Assembly (NCBI RefSeq): GCF_945915435.1
Contig: NZ_CAMEFG010000034.1
Location: 1 to 41,689 of the forward strand
Source: an uncultured Paracoccus sp.
GTDB lineage: Bacteria; Pseudomonadota; Alphaproteobacteria; Rhodobacterales; Rhodobacteraceae
DNA: 41,689 nt
Direction of reading: 5' to 3'
Below the pieces are notes generated by a model. The model was not told the DNA's origin. It searched no databases and saw only the letters and a list, made by a program, of their open reading frames with translations. Each line of letters begins with the position of its first letter. Within the stretch, counting starts at the first letter, position 1. Positions 19,649 through 25,748 of the stretch are shown in pieces. A program made the translations under genes and the position numbers.

Positions 19649-20014
19649 TCACGCCCCCCGGTCCTGTTCGTTCTTGGCCCAGAGATAACCGACGAAAGCG
19701 CCCTTCACCAGCCGCAGGACCACCAGCGTCAGCAGCGTCACGATGATTGTGGTGCTTGCCAACAGCACAAGGGGCGAGGGCCGAAACAGCGCCCATGTGA
19801 ACCCCAGAAGCGGAATCAGCAGCAAAAGCATGATCGTCATGGTGAAGAAGGCAGGCCCGTCGGCGGCCGGATAGCGGGCCAGCGGCGCGTGGCAGACCTC
19901 GCATTCCGGCCGGATCGCCAGGTAGCCGCGAAAAAGCGTCCCCTCGCCGCAATTCGGGCATCGGTTCGCCAGCCCTCGCCTGATCGAGACCAGGCCGTCG
20001 CGTTGCGTTGTCAT
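19649..20014 (-). CDS. DUF983 membrane protein with zinc-ribbon-like N-terminus
   Basis: 121 residues. The N-terminal region [33 protein letters not shown] contains two CxxC pairs typical of DUF983, probably binding Zn. Two membrane helices follow (about 56-76 and 79-101) and a short basic/acidic tail. DUF983 proteins are widespread in alphaproteobacteria and sometimes lie near cytochrome oxidase genes. No function is established and no partner is evident here. Confidence 0.9.
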   Translation of the reverse strand: MTTQRDGLVSIRRGLANRCPNCGEGTLFRGYLAIRPECEVCHAPLARYPAADGPAFFTMTIMLLLLIPLLGFTWALFRPSPLVLLASTTIIVTLLTLVVLRLVKGAFVGYLWAKNEQDRGA

Positions 20015-20113
20015 CCCATCCCCCGTCCTTCGTATCGACAGAATGCAGCAGAAGCCGCCCTTGTTCCACCCGATACGAAAACGAAGCCGCCCCTGGGCGC
20101 AGGCGTGCAGGCT

Positions 20114-20139
20114 CCCGGCGGTGCGATGGCCCCGCCGGG
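20114..20139 (-). terminator. Hairpin after the outer-membrane protein gene
   Basis: CCCGGCGG (20114-20121) pairs with CCGCCGGG (20132-20139) with a 10-nt loop, 8 nt past the stop of the minus-strand barrel gene. It has no T-run. Confidence 0.45.
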
Positions 20140-20146
20140 CAGCGGG

Positions 20147-21307
20147 TCAGAACTTCAGCCCGGCGCGCAGGCTGACCATGTTGCCATCGGCCTCGAACTT
20201 GCGAAGATTGTCGATGCTCTTGATGTCGCCAATGTCGAAATGGGTGTATTTGGCGCCGACGATCACGCGGTCCGTCACGGCGTAATCCAGCCCCAGCGAG
20301 AGGGTCAGCGCGCCCTCGTCCAGCACATTGGCATAGCCCACGGCGGCATAGGGCAGGGCGCGGTTGATTGCGTAGCCCGCCTGAAGTTCGGCACCGTAGA
20401 TGTCCTTGCCGAACTTCACCGGGCCTTCGATGCCGGAAATGCTGAACTCGTTGGCGCTGTTCCTGCCGTAAAAGGCTTCGATACCGCCGACAAAGTTGTT
20501 CTGCCATTGGTGACGATAGCCCGCAAAGAGACCGTAGGCATTGCCATCTTCACTGAAATTTTCAGTGAGCTGTTCGGTCCAGGCTTCCCTGACCACCTCG
20601 GTCCATGCTTCTTCGACGACAACGCGCTCGACGACTTCCTCGACCCAGGCTTCTTCGATCACCACGGTTTCGGTGACGGTTTCGGTCCACGCCTCTTCTA
20701 CGATGACTTCCCGTTCGGGTTCGACGATTTCGGTCCATGCTTCCCGGACCACGCGTTCTTCGTAGATGGGCCGTTCTTCGTAGAGGGGAACTTCCTCGTA
20801 AATGGGAACATGACGCCAGCCGGTCGGATGATTTTCATCCCGGTGCTTTTCGCCATTCTCATCCCGATATACGTCTTCCCTGACCTTTACTGTTTCAGTT
20901 CCGACCTGAACCGTTTCAGAACCTGTCTGGACCGTCTCTCTCACCTCGGGATGTTCTCTGGTCACGGCAGGGATTTTCTCGACGACCGGGCCGTGTTCGA
21001 TGATTCCGACAACCCGTTCCTCGGTAATCTCGTCGTGCTCGATGATCTCGACGACCCGCTCTTCGGTGACCTCTTCGTGTTCGATCGTGATGGCGTCGTG
21101 GTGGATTTCACCGGTCGCTTTCAGATCGAACTTGGTGCTGCCGATGAAAAGGCCAGCATAGGGACCGGTCCAGTTGAACGACGGACGGTCGGCCTCCACG
21201 ATCGGGCTTACCTGCGGTTGGATGACCGGGGCGACATAGCCCCCTGCAAGGGCGGAAGAGGCAAGGAGGGTAGCTGCGGCCAAACCCAGAGGGATGCGCT
21301 TGTTCAT
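20147..21307 (-). CDS. Outer-membrane beta-barrel protein with large acidic repeat insert
   Basis: 386 residues. Signal peptide 1-21 (MNKRIPLGLAAATLLASSALA). The first barrel strand is WTGPYAGLFIGSTKFDL (46-62). Instead of a short loop, about 190 residues follow (63-253), rich in Glu, Val, Thr and Trp with repeats: EERVV at 83, 97 and 184; YEE at 170, 176 and 182; and EAW(T/V)E five times between 189 and 245. Seven further strands (NAYGLFAGYRHQW, 256-268, onward) end in LRAGLKF with the C-terminal aromatic residue of outer-membrane proteins. The strand pattern fits an eight-stranded Omp25/OmpA-type barrel, with the insert as first extracellular loop. AGGAT 8-12 nt upstream supports the start. 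Function unknown; surface adhesion, cation binding or phage shielding are possible. Confidence 0.82.
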   Translation of the reverse strand: MNKRIPLGLAAATLLASSALAGGYVAPVIQPQVSPIVEADRPSFNWTGPYAGLFIGSTKFDLKATGEIHHDAITIEHEEVTEERVVEIIEHDEITEERVVGIIEHGPVVEKIPAVTREHPEVRETVQTGSETVQVGTETVKVREDVYRDENGEKHRDENHPTGWRHVPIYEEVPLYEERPIYEERVVREAWTEIVEPEREVIVEEAWTETVTETVVIEEAWVEEVVERVVVEEAWTEVVREAWTEQLTENFSEDGNAYGLFAGYRHQWQNNFVGGIEAFYGRNSANEFSISGIEGPVKFGKDIYGAELQAGYAINRALPYAAVGYANVLDEGALTLSLGLDYAVTDRVIVGAKYTHFDIGDIKSIDNLRKFEADGNMVSLRAGLKF

Positions 21308-21588
21308 CTCGATATCCTATTAACTCGTTAACAATTTCTTAACATCCGCAAGTTCATGGATTTTACAACCTATACGATTGTATATGGGTATGGGTGGCGT
21401 TGTCCGTTCTGGTAAGCCACAGAGATTGCTGTATTTTCAGGAAGATAGAACTGAACGGCACAGTATCAGCCGCTTCCCGGATGTCGGGTGCCAAGGGATG
21501 GCTGCGCCACCTGACCAATTCGGCAACTTCTGGTTGTTGCCCCTGCGTGCTAGCACAGGCTGATGTTTAGCCAGTTTGTGAGGTTACC
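21308..21588. other. AT-rich intergenic region, no gene seen
   Basis: This 281-bp gap is visibly lower in GC than the core genes and contains runs such as TTAACTCGTTAACAATTTCTTAAC next to the barrel gene start. Promoters for the barrel gene (minus) and the small ORFs (plus) are presumably here. I cannot place convincing -35/-10 pairs. Confidence 0.4.
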
Positions 21589-21795
21589 ATGTTGCCAGTC
21601 GATCAATACGCCCGTTCGTCCTTTCCGAAGCCCGTCGAAACGGTCCGTCGTCCAAGCCGGAAGAAAAGCCGCATCGTGACGCATATGGAGCTTATGGACA
21701 CGCTCTATGCTTGCGCGCAGGATCTGGAGGGGGATCACCCGCGGGACGACGCCTATCTTCAATCGGCTGCTGTTCCGGCGAACCTGACGTTCTGA
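21589..21795 (+). CDS. Small hypothetical protein
   Basis: 68 residues, unrecognised. The start is supported by GTGAGG 6-11 nt upstream. The N-terminus is basic and proline-containing (RRPSRKKSR) and the C-terminal half is acidic and helical (LMDTLYACAQDLEGDHPRDD). It ends at TGA 21793-21795, and the following ORF continues in the same frame two codons later, so this may be the first part of a longer, interrupted reading frame. It lies on the host side of the left island boundary. Confidence 0.45.
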   Translation: MLPVDQYARSSFPKPVETVRRPSRKKSRIVTHMELMDTLYACAQDLEGDHPRDDAYLQSAAVPANLTF

Positions 21796-21801
21796 TTCTG
21801 C

Positions 21802-22116
21802 ATGTCCAGAAGCCTGACACCACAGCACAACGTGGACGAAACCGCCTTTCCCGTGCGGGTTATCCTGCGCGGGCTGCCGGGTGAGGTGCAGGCTCTGCTC
21901 GGGCCGAACCGCGATCCCCAGGTCTGGATTGCCGAGAACCTGGGGCGGGCAAACGCCCGACTATACGGCTGGACGACCTCGTGCCGCGTCGAAGGCCATG
22001 CACTCTACTGCCGGTCCCTGGTAGAAGCCCGGCTGTTCATGGAGGCATTCCCCGAGTTCAGGCTGCCCAACGGCACGGAATCCGCAGTCTACAGATGCGC
22101 GGAAGTCAGCCCCTGA
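21802..22116 (+). CDS. Small hypothetical protein, possibly the 3' part of the preceding frame
   Basis: 104 residues, unrecognised. The start ATG has no visible ribosome site. It lies in the same frame as the preceding ORF, separated by TGA TTC TGC, so it is translated by re-initiation, by readthrough, or not at all. The composition looks protein-like (VRVILRGLPGEV, WIAENLGRANARLYGW, LFMEAFPEFRLPNGT), suggesting a small mixed alpha/beta domain. A terminator hairpin directly follows, supporting a transcribed gene. Confidence 0.5.
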   Translation: MSRSLTPQHNVDETAFPVRVILRGLPGEVQALLGPNRDPQVWIAENLGRANARLYGWTTSCRVEGHALYCRSLVEARLFMEAFPEFRLPNGTESAVYRCAEVSP

Positions 22117-22126
22117 GCAAGCAGCC

Positions 22127-22153
22127 AACGCGATCCCCGGCGGGTCGCGTTTT
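22127..22153 (+). terminator. Intrinsic terminator after the small ORFs
   Basis: AACGCGA (22127-22133) pairs with TCGCGTT (22145-22151), with inner CCC/GGG pairs. The right arm ends in TTTT (22150-22153). Confidence 0.65.
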
Positions 22154-22172
22154 GCATATGCATATCAAGCGA

Positions 22173-22202
22173 AAATCCAAAGGGTGTGGTAGGCCCGGAG
22201 GG
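22173..22202. repeat. Left attachment-site copy (30-bp direct repeat of the tRNA 3' end)
   Basis: AAATCCAAAGGGTGT followed by GGTAGGCCCGGAGGG. It matches 28804-28833 at 29 of 30 positions, differing only at position 14 (G here, T there). Positions 22187-22202 (TGGTAGGCCCGGAGGG) are the reverse complement of the last 16 nt of the tRNA including CCA. No other tRNA sequence is here, so this is a displaced 3' fragment as left by site-specific integration. Confidence 0.85.
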
Positions 22203-22337
22203 TCAAAAATTTCCGCGATTTTCGATTGGATTTCAACAGGCGGGTGTCCCGCGATTTCACTATTTCGACTATAACGGAATCAATGAGTTGCGTTATGGGT
22301 GTCCCACGCTCACCACTCCATTCCAGACAGGAGAGAC

Positions 22338-22421
22338 ATGGCGTGCGCGGCCAATTCATCATGGTCCACGGCGCGGAACCTGTTGTCAAACGAGTTTGAT
22401 GACGCAAACGGCTTTCCCTGA
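22338..22421 (+). CDS. Possible 27-residue leader ORF upstream of the methylase
   Basis: ATG 22338 is preceded closely by CAGGAGAG, a strong ribosome site, and the frame runs 27 codons to TGA at 22419-22421 (ending NEFDDANGFP). The methylase ORF begins 24 nt after the stop. It may be a small phage-type gene, a leader peptide, or the remains of a gene whose middle was deleted. No similarity recognised. Confidence 0.3.
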   Translation: MACAANSSWSTARNLLSNEFDDANGFP

Positions 22422-22445
22422 TCTGTCAGGAGGTATGTCGGGCCT

Positions 22446-23252
22446 ATGCCGGCGCACCGGGTCTATGTCGAGCCGTTCGGCGGTGCCGCATCGGTGCTGA
22501 TGCGCAAACCCCGCAGCTATGCCGAGGTCTACGACGATCTGGATGATGAGGTCATTAACCTGTTTCGGGTTCTGCGATCTGACCAGGCAGCATCTCTCGC
22601 TGACATGATCCGGTTGACGCCGTTCGCTGAAAATGAGTTTCGCGCGGCCTATGACCCAGTCTTTGATCCAGTCGAGCGCACCCGCCGCCTGATTATCCGC
22701 AGCTTCATGGGCTTCGGATCGAACGGGCATCAGCGCAAGACCGGGTTCAGGTCTAACAGCAACCGATCCGGCACCACACCGGCGCGAGATTGGCGCAACT
22801 ATGCCGATGCTCTTGCGGCGATCATCGACCGCCTGGCAGGCGTCGTGATCCAAAACCGTGACGCCATATCTGTCATGGAGGCTCACGACTCCCCCGACGC
22901 CCTGCATTACGTCGATCCGCCCTATGTCGCGGCCACGCGCGATCCCGGCCGCGATTATGCCCACGAGATGACCGAGGCGGATCACGCGGACCTGCTGGCG
23001 TTTCTGCGGACCCTGCGCGGCCGGGTGATCCTCTCGGGATATGCCCATCCGCTCTACGACGACGCCCTGTCGGACTGGCGGCGCGTAGAGCGCCGGGCGC
23101 TGGCCGATGGTGCGCACGAATGCGTCGAGGTGCTTTGGCTGAATTTCGAACATGAGGGGTTGATGTGCTGGCCGCACCCTCTGCAAAGCCCCGCTGAAAG
23201 GCGGGGCTTGACGCTTAGTCTCGCGGCAATCTACTCCTTCGATGAAGGATGA
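22446..23252 (+). CDS. DNA adenine methylase (D12/Dam family), N-terminally truncated
   Basis: 268 residues beginning MPAHRVYVEPFGGAASVL. The SAM-binding motif I (EPFGGAASV, 9-17) and catalytic motif IV (DPPY, 157-160) are intact, and EHEGLMCWP with a C-terminal domain follows, as in phage-type N6-adenine methylases. Family members normally begin 20-30 residues earlier with motif X (RYPGGK or KWAGGK), which also binds SAM. In this frame a stop precedes at 22419-22421, and only SVRRYVGP lies in between. AGGAGG (22428-22433) is 12 nt from the ATG, longer than ideal. Loss of motif X suggests an inactive or weak enzyme. Probable prophage relic. Confidence 0.75.
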   Translation: MPAHRVYVEPFGGAASVLMRKPRSYAEVYDDLDDEVINLFRVLRSDQAASLADMIRLTPFAENEFRAAYDPVFDPVERTRRLIIRSFMGFGSNGHQRKTGFRSNSNRSGTTPARDWRNYADALAAIIDRLAGVVIQNRDAISVMEAHDSPDALHYVDPPYVAATRDPGRDYAHEMTEADHADLLAFLRTLRGRVILSGYAHPLYDDALSDWRRVERRALADGAHECVEVLWLNFEHEGLMCWPHPLQSPAERRGLTLSLAAIYSFDEG

Positions 23253-23257
23253 TTGCC

Positions 23258-23464
23258 ATGAATGAAAATCAAAAAATCGCGGCCCTCGAAGCCGAGTTGC
23301 GGACCCGCAAGCGTACGATACTATTTCTGGTGGCGGAATATGCTGCGCAGAACGAAGGGGAGCGGCGCAAAATCATCTCCTTCTTGAAGGAAACTATGCC
23401 CGACCTGTCGGAAAGCGCCGCTGCCATTGCCCGAGAGGTGCTAGACGCGGTCGAATATCCCTGA
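23258..23464 (+). CDS. Small hypothetical protein downstream of the methylase
   Basis: 68 residues from ATG 23258, chosen because AAGGA (23245-23249) is properly spaced. An alternative ATG at 23249 overlaps the methylase stop and would add three residues. The sequence is helical with heptad-like spacing (NENQKIAALEAELRTRKRTILFLVAEYAA), suggesting a short coiled coil. Unrecognised. Probably co-transcribed with the methylase and of phage origin. Confidence 0.5.
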   Translation: MNENQKIAALEAELRTRKRTILFLVAEYAAQNEGERRKIISFLKETMPDLSESAAAIAREVLDAVEYP

Positions 23465-23540
23465 TGCACTTCGACTTTTAGTTGAGCATCAGTATCGATC
23501 CATCGACCTCTGGAAGCACTGGCGGGGCTGAAACTAAGAC

Positions 23541-23577
23541 GCCCCATCGGGGGAACCGGACGGGGCATTTTCAACCA
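23541..23577 (+). terminator. Possible terminator after the small coiled-coil ORF
   Basis: GCCCC near 23543 pairs with GGGGC near 23568 and is followed by ATTTTC. The stem is short and the loop long, so support is weak. Confidence 0.3.
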
Positions 23578-23605
23578 AAGGCACTCATTACAAGGTCGAT
23601 GTATA

Positions 23606-23619
23606 CTATACTTGTATAG
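23606..23619. promoter_or_regulatory. Palindrome CTATAC-TT-GTATAG
   Basis: A perfect 14-bp inverted repeat in an AT-rich stretch between the small ORF and the IS remnant. Its size and composition resemble operators of phage- or plasmid-type repressors. No regulator gene lies directly beside it. Confidence 0.25.
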
Positions 23620-23639
23620 GTTGCAAATGGGCACGATTA

Positions 23640-23783
23640 CCTAGGGTCGATCCCTATAAATTTTAGATCCAGAAGATGATGATCGCGGCGAGGATGATTG
23701 CGTTGAGGAAGTTGTCGCCGCATCTCTCGTAGCGGGTAGCAATACCGCGCCAGTCCTTCAGACGACCGAAGGCATTCCTTCTC
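23640..23783 (-). pseudogene. IS5-family transposase C-terminal remnant
   Basis: On the minus strand the frame ending at TAA 23665-23663 encodes NAFGRLKDWRGIATRYERC followed by GDNFLNAIILAAIIIFWI. This is the C-terminal tail of IS5 (IS427-group-like) DDE transposases, including the conserved R-Y-E-R segment. About 40 codons remain. The N-terminal catalytic part and the other IS end are missing, and the sequence changes abruptly near 23783 into an unrelated fragment. Bases about 23640-23662 may hold the IS terminus (ctagggtcgatccctata). Confidence 0.7.
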
Positions 23784-23795
23784 GCCCAAGGTGCG

Positions 23796-23918
23796 GTGCT
23801 GATCGAGCGTGCCCTGGGTAAATCCCGCGTTGTCTGGAATCGATGCCAGGCGGTCGAGGCTGTCGAGGAAGCCGACGCCCTGTCACGGGCGCTGGAAAAC
23901 GCAGGGGCGGGGGATTAG
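23796..23918 (+). pseudogene. 3' fragment of an unidentified gene next to the IS remnant
   Basis: A 40-codon open frame ends at TAG 23916-23918, encoding a helical, Glu/Ala-rich tail (NRCQAVEAVEEADALSRALE). Its upstream part is cut at the IS junction near 23783. It looks like the end of a protein-coding gene interrupted by the insertion and a later deletion. Parent gene not recognised. Confidence 0.4.
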
Positions 23919-23944
23919 GCCCCTACGCCGTGGGATCGGTGGAT

Positions 23945-23969
23945 AGCAGAGCCAGAATATGGCTCTGCT
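23945..23969 (-). terminator. Perfect hairpin after the YncE-like gene
   Basis: AGCAGAGCC (23945-23953) and GGCTCTGCT (23961-23969) form a 9-bp stem with a 7-nt loop, 14 nt beyond the minus-strand stop. There is no strong T-run. Confidence 0.5.
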
Positions 23970-23983
23970 GTAAGCTGTCCTGT

Positions 23984-25345
23984 CTATTCGGCGGTAGTTA
24001 TTTTGGTTACCGAGCCGGTCTGGGAATCCGTCTCAGGGTTTCCATACATCGAGATCAGGTAGACTTCGCCTTCAGCACCAACTGAGACATGGTTGGGCGT
24101 CTGCCCGGCCGGAATATTTGCGATAAGATTCCCATCTATGTCCAGAACGGCAACCGTCCCGCCTGCGCGGCTAACCGCAAAGGCGTGTCCGCTGGCCGGG
24201 TTCCAAGCTGCCGACACGCCGCCCGCTCCGATATAGGTGTCGGCAATGACCTCGCCGTCTTTGTCCAATACGACAACGTTGTTCGTATCCTGCGACGAAA
24301 TAAAGACCCGCTGAGTTTCAGGGTCGACCGCCACCCCCGTCGCGCCTTGAGCCTGCGGGATTTTTACTGTTGAAACCTCATCGCTTTCAAGATCTACCCA
24401 GCCCACCCAGGGCGTCGTCTGGCTGACAGAATAGAGTCGCCCGTTTTCTGTATCCAGCGCCAGATCGACAGTTGAGAAGCTTTCGGAGCCTTTTTCCGGA
24501 GAGAACTGGTAATGTCCGATATGTTCGAGGTTGGCGGTGTCGTAGATCTCTACGAACCCGGTGCGCGCCGCACTGACATAAGCGCGTCCGCGATCTTCAT
24601 CGATTACGACGCTCCGCGGATGATAAACCGAACCCTGGGGGAATACCTTGACGACCGAAAGGTCATTGGCATCATAGACGGTGACGGTTTCGGACCGGGT
24701 ATTGGTTGTCCAGACCTGGTTATTGGAATTATCGACCGCCAATCCGAAAACGGCAATATCCTCGCCGGCATCGTCTTTTGCCAATTCGGCCTCTGCTTCC
24801 ACTTCAAGAGTTTCCGCGTTCAGGCGCAGGAGGCGACTGCCATCGTTAGGCCCCCTTGCCGATGCGACGAACAGCTTGCCATTAGCCGACGGCGCGCTTT
24901 GATAGGCGCGCTCGCCCACCTCCGCGCTTTCGAGATTGTAAGCTTCGGCATTCATAGGCTCGACCACGTCCGATAGCTTCAGCACGACCTGAGAAACGCT
25001 TGCCGGGTTCTGGGTCAGGACCGTCAATGGATGAAGCCCAACCTCCGCGTCGCTGGGAACTTTGATCTCGACGGTGATCTGGCCGTCCTCCCCCGCCGTC
25101 AATGGTTCTTCAGTAACCGGTTCGGCGCCGTGCAAGACGGTCACGGTCGTGCCTGCCGGCAACTGTTGCATGGAGATCGAAGTCTCATCGCCCGGTCTGA
25201 TCGGCACTTCACGCGATCCCGCGCGCATGCTGCCAGGAAACTCAGTAGAGGCGGGTGTCCATGTGGTATCTGCGACCGCCCCGGTGGCGGCTGCGATAGC
25301 GATGGCAGAAGCCGACAGGATGGACTGTACGAAACGCTGGGCCAA
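23984..25345 (-). CDS. Secreted YncE-like beta-propeller protein
   Basis: 453 residues if started at TTG 25345. That codon is preceded by GGAGAG at a proper distance and immediately gives a signal peptide (AQRFVQSILSASAIAIAAATGAVAD). The ATG at 25411 would put 22 polar residues before it and has no ribosome site. After a beta-rich N-terminal domain (about 30-125) come repeated YVTN/NHL-like blades (VFGLAVDNSNNQVW, RGAYVSA-like, GVAVDPETQRVFISS, VSAAWNPASGHAFAVSRAGG, PNHVSVGAEGEVYLIS). Periplasmic location. E. coli YncE has the same layout and is iron-regulated; the role here is unknown. Carried by the island. Confidence 0.78.
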   Translation of the reverse strand: MAQRFVQSILSASAIAIAAATGAVADTTWTPASTEFPGSMRAGSREVPIRPGDETSISMQQLPAGTTVTVLHGAEPVTEEPLTAGEDGQITVEIKVPSDAEVGLHPLTVLTQNPASVSQVVLKLSDVVEPMNAEAYNLESAEVGERAYQSAPSANGKLFVASARGPNDGSRLLRLNAETLEVEAEAELAKDDAGEDIAVFGLAVDNSNNQVWTTNTRSETVTVYDANDLSVVKVFPQGSVYHPRSVVIDEDRGRAYVSAARTGFVEIYDTANLEHIGHYQFSPEKGSESFSTVDLALDTENGRLYSVSQTTPWVGWVDLESDEVSTVKIPQAQGATGVAVDPETQRVFISSQDTNNVVVLDKDGEVIADTYIGAGGVSAAWNPASGHAFAVSRAGGTVAVLDIDGNLIANIPAGQTPNHVSVGAEGEVYLISMYGNPETDSQTGSVTKITTAE

Positions 25346-25556
25346 TTTTCTCTCCGTATGTCTGTTGCCAATCCTTCCACATGGAAGAGGCGCGCAGAGG
25401 CGTCTTTGCATATCTTATAAAAATAATCAACAATACTTGTTCTGGGGTCTCCGCGTTTGCTCACGGTTCTCCCCCGTCAAATATCGGTATCTGTTCATTC
25501 CTGCCGCTGCCGATCGGGCGATGGGAGTAGGCGGCGACGGCCCGACGGGCGTCATG

Positions 25557-25582
25557 GGAACCGGACTTACGCTCAGCGGTTT
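25557..25582 (+). promoter_or_regulatory. EcfG-like general-stress promoter candidate
   Basis: GGAAC (25557-25561), 16 nt, then GGTT (25578-25581). The alphaproteobacterial EcfG consensus is GGAAC-N16/17-CGTT, so this differs at one -10 base. It lies 81 nt before the microprotein start and would drive the microprotein/YrzE-like pair. The rest of the 317-bp gap between the YncE-like gene and the microprotein shows no gene. Confidence 0.4.
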
Positions 25583-25662
25583 CTCTCAGCGTGTACACTC
25601 ATATTGCGGGGTATGCGCGGGAAACATGCAACTGCCTCGGAAGGCATCTAGAGGAGCGCGCT

Positions 25663-25737
25663 GTGCACAGCATCATTTACCTGGTCGGCCTTGTCGTGGT
25701 CGTACTTGCCATTCTGTCACTTTTGGGGCTGCGATAG
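25663..25737 (+). CDS. 24-residue single-helix membrane microprotein
   Basis: GTG 25663 follows GAGGAG (25651-25656) at ideal spacing. The peptide starts with HSIIYL, runs through an unbroken hydrophobic stretch (VGLVVVVLAILSLL) and ends GLR. It consists of little more than one transmembrane helix. Eleven nt separate it from the YrzE-like gene on the same strand. I recall similar very short xSIIYxxGLVVV peptides recurring in alphaproteobacteria, often left unannotated. Function unknown; it may be a stress-related subunit or modulator of the neighbouring membrane protein. Confidence 0.6.
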   Translation: MHSIIYLVGLVVVVLAILSLLGLR

Positions 25738-25748
25738 GGAGTATCAGC

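Noticed and set aside
20560..20780. Repeated DNA in the barrel gene as a CRISPR-like or tandem DNA repeat array
   Set aside because: The repeats are imperfect at DNA level, in-frame and protein-level (EAWTE, YEE). No spacers or uniform repeat length; no CRISPR array seen anywhere in the window.
23553..23575. GGAAC in the terminator-like region after the coiled-coil ORF as a third EcfG promoter
   Set aside because: No CGTT-like -10 at 16-17 nt spacing; it lies within the hairpin loop.
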